The notes beneath the pieces are model-generated. The model was not told the DNA's origin, ran no database searches, and was given only the letters and a program-made list of their open reading frames with translations. This document shows positions 26,905 through 35,762 of a stretch of DNA of 64,000 nucleotides, piece by piece. The stretch comes from Streptomyces sp. KL109B. GTDB taxonomy: Bacteria; Actinomycetota; Actinomycetes; Streptomycetales; Streptomycetaceae. The position numbers were made by a program, and so were the translations under genes. The stretch is taken from positions 186,001 to 250,000 of the forward strand of contig NZ_JASERL010000012.1 in the NCBI RefSeq assembly GCF_030766935.1, in the 5' to 3' direction. Position 1 is the first letter of the stretch. The number at the start of each line of letters is the position of its first letter.

Positions 26905-28833
26905 ATGTGTGGCATCGCAGGCACCTACCGGTGGCCGGACGGGAAGGTCGTCACCGACCGGCTCACCGACACCCTCGCCCACCGCGGCCCCGACGGGGCG
27001 GGCCGCTACGGCCACCCCGTCGGCGACGGTGAGGTGCAGTTCGGGCACCGCAGGCTGTCCATCATCGACCTGTCCGAGACCGGCGCCCAGCCCATGGTCT
27101 CGGACGGCCTCGCCCTCACCTACAACGGCGAGATCTACAACGCCCCCGAACTCCGCGCCGAACTGGAGGCGGCCGGAGTCCGCTTCCGCGGCACCTCTGA
27201 CACCGAGGTCCTCCTGGAGGCGTGGCGACGCTGGGGCACCGACTGCCTGCCACGGCTCCGCGGCATGTTCGCGTTCGGGATCTTCGACGAACGCACCGGT
27301 GAACTGGTCCTCGTCCGCGACCAGTTGGGCATCAAGCCGCTGTTCCTGCTGCGGCGCGGCGGCGGCCTCGTCTTCGCCTCCGAGCTGAAGGCGCTCGCCG
27401 CCGCGACGTCCCTGTGCCCCGACCCCGCCGCGCTCGTCGCCTCGCTGCTCTACTACTGGGTGCCGGACTCCCGCTGCGCGTACGGCGATGCGGAGAAGCT
27501 GCCGCCGGGCAGCTGGATGAGATTCCGGCCGGACGGCCAAGTGGAGCGTGGCCGGTACTGGAACCTGAAGGACGTCGCCTCCGAGGGCCGCGACCGGGCG
27601 CGGGCGGGCGAGCGGCCCGACCTCGCCGCCATTGTCGACGAGTCGACGAAGCGACACCTGCTCTCCGACGTGCCCGTGGCGACGTTCCTCTCCGGCGGCC
27701 TCGACTCCAGCTACCTCACCGCCCTCGCCGCCCGCCACCAGCCCGGCATCTCCGCCTACACCATCGGATTCCGCGCCGAGGACGCCAAGTTCGAGGCCAT
27801 GCCCGACGATCTGCGCTACGCCCGGCAGGTCGCCGCCCGCTTCGGCGTGGACCTGCACGAGATCGAGATCGCGCCGAACGTACTGGACCTGCTGCCGCGG
27901 ATGACGTACAGCCTGGACGAGCCGATCGGCGACCCGGCCGCCATCAATACGTTCCTGATCTGCACGGCCGCCCGCGAGGCGGGCGTCAAGGTGATGCTGT
28001 CGGGGATGGGCGCCGACGAACTCTTCGCCGGCTACCGCAAGCACCTCGCCAACCTCATCGCGCTGCGCTACCAGCGCGTGCCCCGGCCCGTGCGGCGCGG
28101 CGTGTCCGCGACGGTGGAGCGGCTGCCGGTCGCCACGTCGAAGCGCGGCCTGCGCTCGGTGCGCTTCGCGAAGCGGTTCCTGTCGTTCGCCGAACTGCCG
28201 GAGGAGACCGCGTTCCGGCGCAGCTACACCATGTACGACCGGGCCGAGCTGCTCGGCCTGATCGACCCGGACCTCGCCGGGACCGTCGACGACGTCCTGA
28301 CCGAGCACGCGGACACGTACGAGGACAACGACCTCGACGACTTCGTGAACCGCATGTGCCTCGGCGACGCCCGGATGTTCCTGCCGGGCCTCAACCTCAC
28401 GTACACCGACCGCTCCAGCATGGCCGCCTCCACCGAGGTCCGTGTGCCGTACGTCGACGTGGAGGTCGTCAAGGCGGCGTTCGCCATCCCCGGCGAGCGG
28501 AAGATCGTCGGCAGGCAGGGCAAGGCCGTCCTCAAGGAGGCCGCCACCACGATCCTGCCCAAGGAGATCGTCTACCGGCCCAAGGGCCTGTTCAGCGCCC
28601 CGCTGCGGGCCTGGATGAGCCGGGACCTGGCGCCCCTCGTACGCGAGGTGATCAACGAAGGGGAGCTGGTCCGCTCCGGGTTCCTGCGCCGCGACGCCCT
28701 CCAGCGGCTCGCGGCGGCGGACGCGGCAGGGCAGAGCGACCACTCCAAGCATCTGTGGCACGTACTGACCCTCGAGTACTGGTATCGCGAAGCGACCTCT
28801 GGGTCCGGCAAGAGCACACGGTCAACGGCATAG
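26905..28833 (+). CDS. Asparagine synthase-type glutamine amidotransferase
   Basis: A 642-residue two-domain enzyme of the AsnB family. After Met removal Cys2 (MCGIAGTY) is the glutaminase nucleophile; HRGPDGAG and YNGEIYN complete the N-terminal domain (about 1-190). The synthetase domain carries the PP-loop FLSGGLDSS near residue 265 and SGMGADELFAGY. In surface-polysaccharide clusters such enzymes often amidate carboxyl groups of hexuronic acids (WbpS-type) rather than make asparagine. The AlgD-like dehydrogenase in the same operon makes that role plausible here, giving a uronamide; this is inference. It starts 3 bases after the Wzz stop. Confidence 0.9.
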   Translation: MCGIAGTYRWPDGKVVTDRLTDTLAHRGPDGAGRYGHPVGDGEVQFGHRRLSIIDLSETGAQPMVSDGLALTYNGEIYNAPELRAELEAAGVRFRGTSDTEVLLEAWRRWGTDCLPRLRGMFAFGIFDERTGELVLVRDQLGIKPLFLLRRGGGLVFASELKALAAATSLCPDPAALVASLLYYWVPDSRCAYGDAEKLPPGSWMRFRPDGQVERGRYWNLKDVASEGRDRARAGERPDLAAIVDESTKRHLLSDVPVATFLSGGLDSSYLTALAARHQPGISAYTIGFRAEDAKFEAMPDDLRYARQVAARFGVDLHEIEIAPNVLDLLPRMTYSLDEPIGDPAAINTFLICTAAREAGVKVMLSGMGADELFAGYRKHLANLIALRYQRVPRPVRRGVSATVERLPVATSKRGLRSVRFAKRFLSFAELPEETAFRRSYTMYDRAELLGLIDPDLAGTVDDVLTEHADTYEDNDLDDFVNRMCLGDARMFLPGLNLTYTDRSSMAASTEVRVPYVDVEVVKAAFAIPGERKIVGRQGKAVLKEAATTILPKEIVYRPKGLFSAPLRAWMSRDLAPLVREVINEGELVRSGFLRRDALQRLAAADAAGQSDHSKHLWHVLTLEYWYREATSGSGKSTRSTA

Positions 28834-28852
28834 GAATTACAGGGGAGTTCGC

Positions 28853-31030
28853 GTGAAGCAAGTTGTTCAGAACTACAAGAGCGGCGAGTTGGCCGTGCTC
28901 GACGTGCCGGTGCCGGGCTGCAAGCCGGGCGGTGTGCTGGTCCGCACCGCGTACTCGCTGATCTCCACGGGCACCGAGATGATGAAGGTGTCCGAGGCCG
29001 GCATGTCGATGCTGGGCAAGGCCCGCTCGCGCCCCGACCAGGTCGCCAAGGTCATGCAGTCCGTGGCCACCAACGGAGTGCCCGCCACCTACCGCAAGGT
29101 CATGGGCAAGCTCGACTCGTACACGCCGCTCGGCTACTCGCTGTGCGGGATCGTCGAGCAGGTCGGCGCCGGGATCGACGACGTGAAGGTCGGCGACCTC
29201 GTGGCCTGCGCGGGCAACGAGCACGCGCTGCACGCCGAGTTGAACTGGGTGCCGAAGAACCTCTACGCCCCGCTGCCGGAAGGGCTCGCGCCCCGGCACG
29301 CCGCCTTCGGCACGGTCGGCTCCATCGCGCTCCAGGGAGTGCGTCAGGGCGAGCCGCAGCTCGGTGAGTCGGCGCTCGTCATCGGCCTCGGCCTGATCGG
29401 CCAGCTCGTCGTGCAGCTCCTCACCGCCTCCGGCGTCCGCGTCGTCGGTGTCGACCCCGACCCTTCGCGCTGCGAACTCGCCGAGGGGCAGGGCGCCGTG
29501 GCGTGCGGCGACCCCGAGTCCGCGGCCGTCGAGTCGGCCGTCGCCGAACTCACCGACGGGCACGGAGTCGACCAGGTGTACCTGGCAGCGGGCGGCGGCA
29601 GCAACGGCCCCGTCGAGCTGGCCGCCCGCCTCTGCCGGGACCGGGGCCGCGTCGTCGACATCGGCAAGTGCCGCCTCGACCTGCCCTGGAACGCGTACTA
29701 CGAGAAGGAACTCGACGTCCGCTTCTCCCGCTCGTACGGCCCCGGGCGCTACGACCCCGAGTACGAGCTGGAGGGCCGGGACTACCCGATCGGCTACGTC
29801 CGCTGGACCGAGCGCCGCAACCTCGCGTGCTTCCTCGACCTGGTCGCGCGCGGCAAGGTCGACGTCGAGCCACTGGTCTCCCACGTCGCGGATTTCGACG
29901 ATGCCGTGGAGACATACCAGAAGTTGAAGGACGGCGACCTCAAGGCCGTCGCCGTGCTGTTCAGGTACCCCGAGCAGTCGGGCGCGGCGGAACCCGAGAC
30001 GTCTGCCGTCACCGTGCCCGCCGTCCCGGCCGCGCCCGGGAAGCGGCGCCCCACCAAGTCCCCCGTACGCCTCGCCTTCATCGGCGCCGGGAACTACGCC
30101 ACGTCCATGCTGCTGCCGCACCTCGCCCAGCGCGAAGGCGTCGAGCTGGCCACCGTCGTCACCACGACGGCGCTGTCGGGGGCCAACGCGCAGCGCAAGT
30201 TCGGTTTCGCCAAGGCCACCACCGACCTCGACGCCGTGCTCGGCGACGACTCCGTCGACGCCGTCTTCGTCGTCACCCGGCACAGCTCGCACGCCGACCT
30301 CACCCGCAAGGCGCTGCACGCGGGCAAGGCCGTCTTCGTGGAGAAGCCGCTCGCGCTGAGCGAGGACGAACTGGCCAGTGTTCTCACGGCTGTTGAGGAG
30401 TCCGGGAACGACCGGCTCCAGGTCGGTTTCAACCGCCGCTTCGCGCCGCTGCTGCGCGAGGCACAAGGCCGCTTCGGCACCCGCACCGGCCCCGCGCACC
30501 TGCGCTACCTCGTCAACGCCGGCCGCCTCGACCACGGCAGCTGGTACCTCCAACAGGGCAGCGAGGGCTCCCGGTTCGCCGGTGAGGGCGGCCACTTCAT
30601 CGACACGGCGAGCTGGCTCCTCGACGCCGACCCGGTGTCCGTGTACGCCACCGCTTCGGCCGGCAACGACGACCTCCAGGTCGTGCTCCGCTACCCCGAC
30701 GGCTCCACCGCCACCATCAGCTACGTCACGAGCGGACCGGCCGCCTTCCCGAAGGAGACGCTCGACCTGGTCGCGGACGGCAAGGCGCTGCGCCTCGACG
30801 ACTTCGTGCGCGCCTCCGTCTACAGCCCCAAGCGGTGGGTGAGTTCACGGCTGCCCAAGGCCCGCGACAAGGGGCAGAGCGCCGAACTCGCCGCATTCGT
30901 CAGGGCCGTTCGCACCGGCGGCCCGATGCCGGTGCCGCTCAAGTCCCTCGCCGCCACCACCGCCGCCACGCTCGCCGTGCGGACGGGCCTGGCCAGTGGC
31001 GCCCCCGTGACCCTGGCGGAGGCGCGATGA
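28853..31030 (+). CDS. Bi-domain oxidoreductase (zinc-alcohol dehydrogenase-like plus Gfo/Idh/MocA-like)
   Basis: A 725-residue fusion. Residues 1-375 resemble medium-chain alcohol dehydrogenases (SLCGIVEQVGAGIDDVKVGD, VIGLGLIGQLVVQLL) but lack the typical structural-zinc cysteine cluster. A Pro/Ala-rich linker (about 379-402) leads to a Gfo/Idh/MocA domain with RLAFIGAGNYATSML, FVEKPLALSEDEL and GEGGHFIDTASWLL. Such fusions recur in polysaccharide clusters next to heparinase-like genes and probably act on uronic acid or keto sugars. GTG start with GGGGAG ahead; the stop overlaps the next ATG (ATGA). The reaction is not established. Confidence 0.88.
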   Translation: MKQVVQNYKSGELAVLDVPVPGCKPGGVLVRTAYSLISTGTEMMKVSEAGMSMLGKARSRPDQVAKVMQSVATNGVPATYRKVMGKLDSYTPLGYSLCGIVEQVGAGIDDVKVGDLVACAGNEHALHAELNWVPKNLYAPLPEGLAPRHAAFGTVGSIALQGVRQGEPQLGESALVIGLGLIGQLVVQLLTASGVRVVGVDPDPSRCELAEGQGAVACGDPESAAVESAVAELTDGHGVDQVYLAAGGGSNGPVELAARLCRDRGRVVDIGKCRLDLPWNAYYEKELDVRFSRSYGPGRYDPEYELEGRDYPIGYVRWTERRNLACFLDLVARGKVDVEPLVSHVADFDDAVETYQKLKDGDLKAVAVLFRYPEQSGAAEPETSAVTVPAVPAAPGKRRPTKSPVRLAFIGAGNYATSMLLPHLAQREGVELATVVTTTALSGANAQRKFGFAKATTDLDAVLGDDSVDAVFVVTRHSSHADLTRKALHAGKAVFVEKPLALSEDELASVLTAVEESGNDRLQVGFNRRFAPLLREAQGRFGTRTGPAHLRYLVNAGRLDHGSWYLQQGSEGSRFAGEGGHFIDTASWLLDADPVSVYATASAGNDDLQVVLRYPDGSTATISYVTSGPAAFPKETLDLVADGKALRLDDFVRASVYSPKRWVSSRLPKARDKGQSAELAAFVRAVRTGGPMPVPLKSLAATTAATLAVRTGLASGAPVTLAEAR

Positions 31031-32958
31031 CGATGAGCGTGGGCTGGTACCTGCGGCGGCTTTCCCGGATGGGGCCGCAGGAGGTCGCGGGCCGGGCCGG
31101 TGACGCCGTGCGCAGACGGCGCTGGCGCACGGCGCGGCCGAACTCCCCGGCCGTCACCGGCGCCCGGTTCACCGCCGTGCTGCCCGCCGGGGCGCTCGCC
31201 GACGTGCCGCCGGACGCCGCGAAACGCCTGATCGCGGAGGCCGACCGGCTGATGTACGGGCACGCCGAGTTCTTCGGCGTCGTCCGTGACGACATGGTCG
31301 ACCCCGACTGGTGGCACGACCCGAAGACGGGCCGCCGCGCCCCGTTCGGCTACGCCTTCGGCGTGCCGTACCGGGACGAGGACGTCGTCGGCGACATCAA
31401 GCAGATCTGGGAGCCGTCCCGGCACCAGTACCTCACCGTGCTCGCCGCCGCGTACGCCATCACCGGCGACGAGCGGTACGCCGAGCGCGTCGCAGCGCAC
31501 CTGCGGTCCTGGTGGGCGGCGAACCCGCCGCTGCGCGGCGTGCACTGGATCAGCGGCATCGAGCTGGGCATCCGGCTCATCTCCTGGGTGTGGGTGCGGC
31601 GGCTGCTGGACGGCTGGCGGGGCGCGGCCGGTCTTTTCGAGGACAACCCGGTGGCTGTCCATCAGATCTGGCACCACCAGCGCTGGCTCGCCGCCTTCCC
31701 CAGCCGGGGCTCTTCGGCGAACAACCACGTCATCGCGGAAGCCGCCGGGCAGTTCGCGGCGGCCTGCGCCTTCGACTGGTTCTCGGCGTCGGCGCGCTGG
31801 CGGGCCGCCGCGCTGCGCTCCCTGGAACGGCATCTGCGCTCCAACACCTTCCACTCGGGCCTCAACCGCGAGCTGGCCTCCGAATACCACGGCCTCGTCC
31901 TGGAGTTGGGCCTCGCCGCGCTCGCCGAGGCGGACGCCGCCGGGGTGCCGGTCCCCGCGACCGTACGGATCGTGCTGCTGCGGATGACCGACGCGCTGGC
32001 CGCCGTCGTCGACAACCGGCTGCGACCGCCCCGGCAGGGCGACGCCGACGACGGGCACGGCCTGATCCTGGACGGTCCCGGCACCGACCGCTGGGGCTCG
32101 CTGCTCGCCACCGGGGACGCCGTGTTCGGGCGGCTCGGCTGGTGGCCGACGGTGACCGGAAGCGATGTGCGTACGCCGCTGATCGCCTCGCTCATCAAGC
32201 ACGGAGCCCCGCGCGTGAAGCGCCCCGCCGCCCGGCCCTGGCACTTCGCCGACGCCGGGCTGACCGTGCTGCGCGGCCCGGAGGAGATCTGGTGCCGCTG
32301 CGACGGCGGCCCGCACGGCTTCCTGTCCATCGCCGCGCACGCCCACGCCGACGCGCTGTCCGTCGAGGTCAGGCACGACGGCGTCGACGTGCTCGCCGAC
32401 CCGGGAACGTACTGCTACCACGGGCAGCCCGAGTGGCGGCAGTACTTCCGCTCCACCCTCGGCCACAACACCCTGGAGTTGGACGGCGCCGACCAGTCCA
32501 CCTCCGGCGGACCGTTCCTGTGGACCCGGCACGCCCGCACCACCGTCCGGGAGGCGGGCGCGGCCCGCTGGTCCGCCGAACACGACGGCTACGAAGGGTC
32601 CACGCACCGCCGCCGCGTCGAACTCGACCCGGAGACACGGGAGTTGATGATCCGCGACGAGGTGCGCGGCGCAGCGCGCCCGCAGCTGCGCCTCGCCTTC
32701 CACCTCGGCCCGGAGATCACCGCCGAACTGGAAGGACACCGGGCGCGGCTCACCTGGTCGCGCGACGGCGAGGAGCGCTCCGCCGTGCTCGACCTGCCCG
32801 AGCGCCTCGACTGGCAGGCGCACCGCGGCGAGAGCGGCCCACCGCTCGGCTGGTACTCCGCCGGATTCGGCCGCAAGGAACCCGCCACCACGCTCGTCGG
32901 CACCGGACAAGCGGAGGGCACGGGCGAGTTCACCACCGTGCTCAGGTTCCAGGGCTGA
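31027..32958 (+). CDS. Heparinase II/III-like polysaccharide lyase family protein
   Basis: A 643-residue protein with an N-terminal alpha-toroid (YLRRLSRMGPQEVAGR, the WISGIELGIRLISW and SRGSSANNHVIAEAAGQ segments) and a C-terminal beta domain (PF07940-type) from about residue 385, with AAHAHADALSVEV and STLGHNTLELDG. Enzymes of this fold cleave uronic-acid-containing polymers, including heparin and alginate. Here it sits within a synthesis operon and has no signal peptide, so it may trim or edit a nascent uronate polymer, or serve a noncatalytic role. Its partner is probably the preceding bi-domain oxidoreductase (4-base overlap). Confidence 0.88.
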   Translation: MTMSVGWYLRRLSRMGPQEVAGRAGDAVRRRRWRTARPNSPAVTGARFTAVLPAGALADVPPDAAKRLIAEADRLMYGHAEFFGVVRDDMVDPDWWHDPKTGRRAPFGYAFGVPYRDEDVVGDIKQIWEPSRHQYLTVLAAAYAITGDERYAERVAAHLRSWWAANPPLRGVHWISGIELGIRLISWVWVRRLLDGWRGAAGLFEDNPVAVHQIWHHQRWLAAFPSRGSSANNHVIAEAAGQFAAACAFDWFSASARWRAAALRSLERHLRSNTFHSGLNRELASEYHGLVLELGLAALAEADAAGVPVPATVRIVLLRMTDALAAVVDNRLRPPRQGDADDGHGLILDGPGTDRWGSLLATGDAVFGRLGWWPTVTGSDVRTPLIASLIKHGAPRVKRPAARPWHFADAGLTVLRGPEEIWCRCDGGPHGFLSIAAHAHADALSVEVRHDGVDVLADPGTYCYHGQPEWRQYFRSTLGHNTLELDGADQSTSGGPFLWTRHARTTVREAGAARWSAEHDGYEGSTHRRRVELDPETRELMIRDEVRGAARPQLRLAFHLGPEITAELEGHRARLTWSRDGEERSAVLDLPERLDWQAHRGESGPPLGWYSAGFGRKEPATTLVGTGQAEGTGEFTTVLRFQG

Positions 32959-32974
32959 GGAAGGGAGGGGACAC

Positions 32975-34513
32975 GTGGGTATCAAGTGGCGGCACTGGAC
33001 GTTGCCGGCGGCGCTCCTCGCGCTGGTCCTGCCGGCGGCGACCGCCTGCACCAGCGGCACCCCCGAGGAGAAGCCGAAGCCGAGCGCCAAACCGACCGAG
33101 TCCGGGGCCCGATCGCCCGTGGCCCGCGTGTGCGACAAGCCGTCGGACGGACCGAAGAAGGCACCCAAGGGCGCCGTGACGGTCGACCCGAAGGTGGTCA
33201 ACGACCTCGCGGCGAAGACCAAGAGCCACCCGGCGGGCACCACGTTCTGGCTGCGCCCCGGCAAGCACCGCCTCGACGCGGAGAAGTACGCGCAGGTCAT
33301 CCCCAAGAAGGGCGACCGCTACCTCGGGGCGCCCGGCGCCGTGCTCGACGGCCGCAAGGTCAACCAGTACGCCTTCGGGGGCACGGCCACCCACGTCGTG
33401 ATCCGCCATCTGACCGTCCAGGGCTTCGTCCCGCCGCAGAACGAGGGCGTCGTCAACCACGGTTCGGGCGACGACTGGGTCATCGAGCACTCCACGATCC
33501 AGCGCAACTCCGGCGCCGGGATGATGACAGGCGCCCGTCAGCGGATCCGCGCCAACTGCCTGCGCGACAACGGCCAGTACGGCATCAACGGCTACAAGGA
33601 CGGCGACACCGCGCGCGACCTCGTCGTCGAGGACAACGAGATCGTCGGCAACAACACCGACGACTGGGAGCGCAAACAGCCCGGCTGCGGCTGCACAGGC
33701 GGCATGAAGTTCTGGGCCGTCAACGGCGCCGACATCCGCGGCAACTGGGTGCACGACAACCGCGGCGTCGGCTTCTGGGCCGACAACAACAACAACGACT
33801 TCCGCATCGAGAACAACCTCTTCGAGTCCAACGACGGCGCCGCGCTCATGTACGAGACCAGCTACAACGCGGTCATCCGCAACAACACGATGCGGCACAA
33901 CAACTGGGTCGGCAGCCGCAAGTCGGCGAAGCGCGGCGACAGCTTCCCGTACGCCACCATCTACGTCTCCGAGGCGGGCGGCGAACCACGCGTCAAGGCG
34001 CGCACCGACAAGCTGGAGATCTACGGGAACCTGCTGGACAACAACTGGAACGGCATCACCCTCTGGGAGAACGCCAACCGGTTCTGCAACAGCCCCGCCA
34101 ACACCTCCACCGGCGAATGCACCCTCCTCGTCAAGGACGTCGACCGCTGCGCGCGGCCGGCGATCGCGAAGGCGCCGCTCTACGACGACTGCCGGTGGAA
34201 GACGCAGCGCGTCGACATCCACGACAACCGCTTCGTCCTCGACAAGTCCGTCGTCAAGTGCACCGACAAGTGCGACCGCATGGGGCTCCTTTCGCTGTAC
34301 GGCACGTACCCGAAGTGGTCGCCGTACAAGGCCGAGAAGGTGGCCAAGGCGATCGCCCGCAAGCAGGGCAACCGCTGGCACGACAACGAGTACCAGGGCG
34401 CCTGGAAGTTCGTCGTCGAGGACCAGAGCAAGGTCGTCGACCGCGACGCCTGGCAGGACACCCCGTACAAGCAGGACGCGGGCAGCACCTTCGGCCGGAA
34501 GGCCGGTGGTTGA
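32975..34513 (+). CDS. Right-handed parallel beta-helix lipoprotein
   Basis: A 512-residue protein with a signal peptide ending in the lipobox ATAC (about residue 25), a Lys/Pro-rich linker, and then a beta-helix with many short rungs rich in Asn (VIEHSTIQRNSGAG, ENNLFESNDGAALMYE, NNTMRHNN, GNLLDNNWNGITLWENAN). Right-handed beta-helices in exopolysaccharide operons include polysaccharide lyases, esterases and AlgG-type C5-epimerases. Cys residues in the late part (CNSP, CTLL, CARP, CRWK, CTDKC) may form disulfides outside the cell. GTG start after GAAGGGAGGGG. It probably modifies or binds the exported polymer at the cell surface. Confidence 0.82.
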   Translation: MGIKWRHWTLPAALLALVLPAATACTSGTPEEKPKPSAKPTESGARSPVARVCDKPSDGPKKAPKGAVTVDPKVVNDLAAKTKSHPAGTTFWLRPGKHRLDAEKYAQVIPKKGDRYLGAPGAVLDGRKVNQYAFGGTATHVVIRHLTVQGFVPPQNEGVVNHGSGDDWVIEHSTIQRNSGAGMMTGARQRIRANCLRDNGQYGINGYKDGDTARDLVVEDNEIVGNNTDDWERKQPGCGCTGGMKFWAVNGADIRGNWVHDNRGVGFWADNNNNDFRIENNLFESNDGAALMYETSYNAVIRNNTMRHNNWVGSRKSAKRGDSFPYATIYVSEAGGEPRVKARTDKLEIYGNLLDNNWNGITLWENANRFCNSPANTSTGECTLLVKDVDRCARPAIAKAPLYDDCRWKTQRVDIHDNRFVLDKSVVKCTDKCDRMGLLSLYGTYPKWSPYKAEKVAKAIARKQGNRWHDNEYQGAWKFVVEDQSKVVDRDAWQDTPYKQDAGSTFGRKAGG

Positions 34514-34514
34514 G

Positions 34515-35762
34515 ATGGCCATGGAACAGCGCGACACGGTCGGCACACCGAGGGCCGTCGGGATCGTCTGGCTGCTGCTCGGCCTCAACACGCTCGGCTC
34601 GGCCGGGGCGAAGACCATCTTCCCGATCCCGCGCTCCATCATCCAGCTCGTCACGATGGGCTCGCTGGTCGCCGCGTTCGCCCTCGCACTCGCCCTCAAC
34701 ACCCGGCTGCGCATCAGGTCCAGCGCCTTCCTGTTCCTGCTGACCATGCTGCTCGTGCCGAGCGTGATCTCCAGCCTGCAACTCGCGGTCGGGTTCGGCG
34801 CGTTGTTCCGCTGCGGGCGCCTCGCCCTGTTCGTCGCCACGCTGTGGCTCGTCAGCCGCTGGTGGGACGGCAGCCTCACTTTCGTCCGCTACCACATCCG
34901 GATGTACGCGGGCGTGCTGGTGACGGTCGTCGCCGGCCTCTTGATCTCGCCGGGCGCCGCCATGCCCGAGCTCTACGGCGGGCGGCTCGTCGGCGCGCTG
35001 TGGCCGCTCACCCCGCCGCAGATCGGCCAGTACACCGCGGTGATCATCGGGCTGACGGTGCTGCTCCTGGTGGGCCGCAAGGTCGACAAGGCGGGCGCGA
35101 CCGCCGTCATCGTCCCCTCGCTCGTCCTGCTCGCGCTCACCCACACCCGCACGGCCACGGTCGGCCTGCTCGCCGGGCTCGCGCTCGCGATCTGCTCGCT
35201 GCTGCTGAGCAGCGCCGCCGCCCGGCGGTTCTTCGGATGGGCGGTCCTCGTGGTGACGATCGCCGCCGTCGGCTTCGCGTCCGCGGTCCAGGCGTGGTTC
35301 CTGCGCGGCCAGACCAAGGAGTACTTCACCAGCCTCACCGGGCGGGCCAAGGTCTGGGACGCCCTGCTGTCGGCGCCCCGCTCCACCGTCGAGCAGTTCT
35401 TCGGCGTAGGACTCGGCGACAAGTCCTTCGGCGGCCTTCCCATCGACAACAGCTGGCTGGCCGTCTACAACGAACAGGGCCTCATCGGCGTCGCCCTCGT
35501 CGCGTCCGTCATCCTCGTCCTCGGCGGCGTCGCGATGCTGCGCCCGCCATCCCTGCAACGGGCCTGCGCGATCTTCCTGATCTCCTACGTCGCGATCTCC
35601 TCGTACACCGAGGCGGGCCTCGGCGACGCCTCGCCGTACCTGCTGCACCTGGCGCTCGCCGCGACGCTCCTCGCGACCCCCGCGGCGGCCACGCCGTTCG
35701 TGACGCCCGCGGTGCCCCGACGACGCGTCCCGCGCTGGGCCCGGGACCGGGAGGTGAGGTGA
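34515..35762 (+). CDS. Wzy-like polysaccharide polymerase / O-antigen ligase family membrane protein
   Basis: A 415-residue membrane protein with about 11-12 hydrophobic helices and the family-typical outer loop (GRAKVWDALLSAPRSTVEQFFGVGLGDKSF, positions about 280-310 of the protein). This pattern, with the Arg-rich THTRTATVG segment after helix 6, fits Wzy polymerases or O-antigen ligases. Given the Wzx- and Wzz-like genes nearby, polymerisation of lipid-linked repeats outside the membrane is the likely role. The ATG at 34515 is two bases after the previous stop; an in-frame GTG at 34506 is also possible but leaves little room for the ribosome binding site. The stop overlaps the next start. 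Confidence 0.82.
   Translation: MAMEQRDTVGTPRAVGIVWLLLGLNTLGSAGAKTIFPIPRSIIQLVTMGSLVAAFALALALNTRLRIRSSAFLFLLTMLLVPSVISSLQLAVGFGALFRCGRLALFVATLWLVSRWWDGSLTFVRYHIRMYAGVLVTVVAGLLISPGAAMPELYGGRLVGALWPLTPPQIGQYTAVIIGLTVLLLVGRKVDKAGATAVIVPSLVLLALTHTRTATVGLLAGLALAICSLLLSSAAARRFFGWAVLVVTIAAVGFASAVQAWFLRGQTKEYFTSLTGRAKVWDALLSAPRSTVEQFFGVGLGDKSFGGLPIDNSWLAVYNEQGLIGVALVASVILVLGGVAMLRPPSLQRACAIFLISYVAISSYTEAGLGDASPYLLHLALAATLLATPAAATPFVTPAVPRRRVPRWARDREVR

Noticed and set aside
24088..28761. Open frame of 1557 codons on the minus strand
   Set aside because: It is antisense to the Wzz and asparagine-synthase genes, has no recognisable domain and the Arg/His/Gly/Glu-rich composition typical of GC-rich shadow frames.
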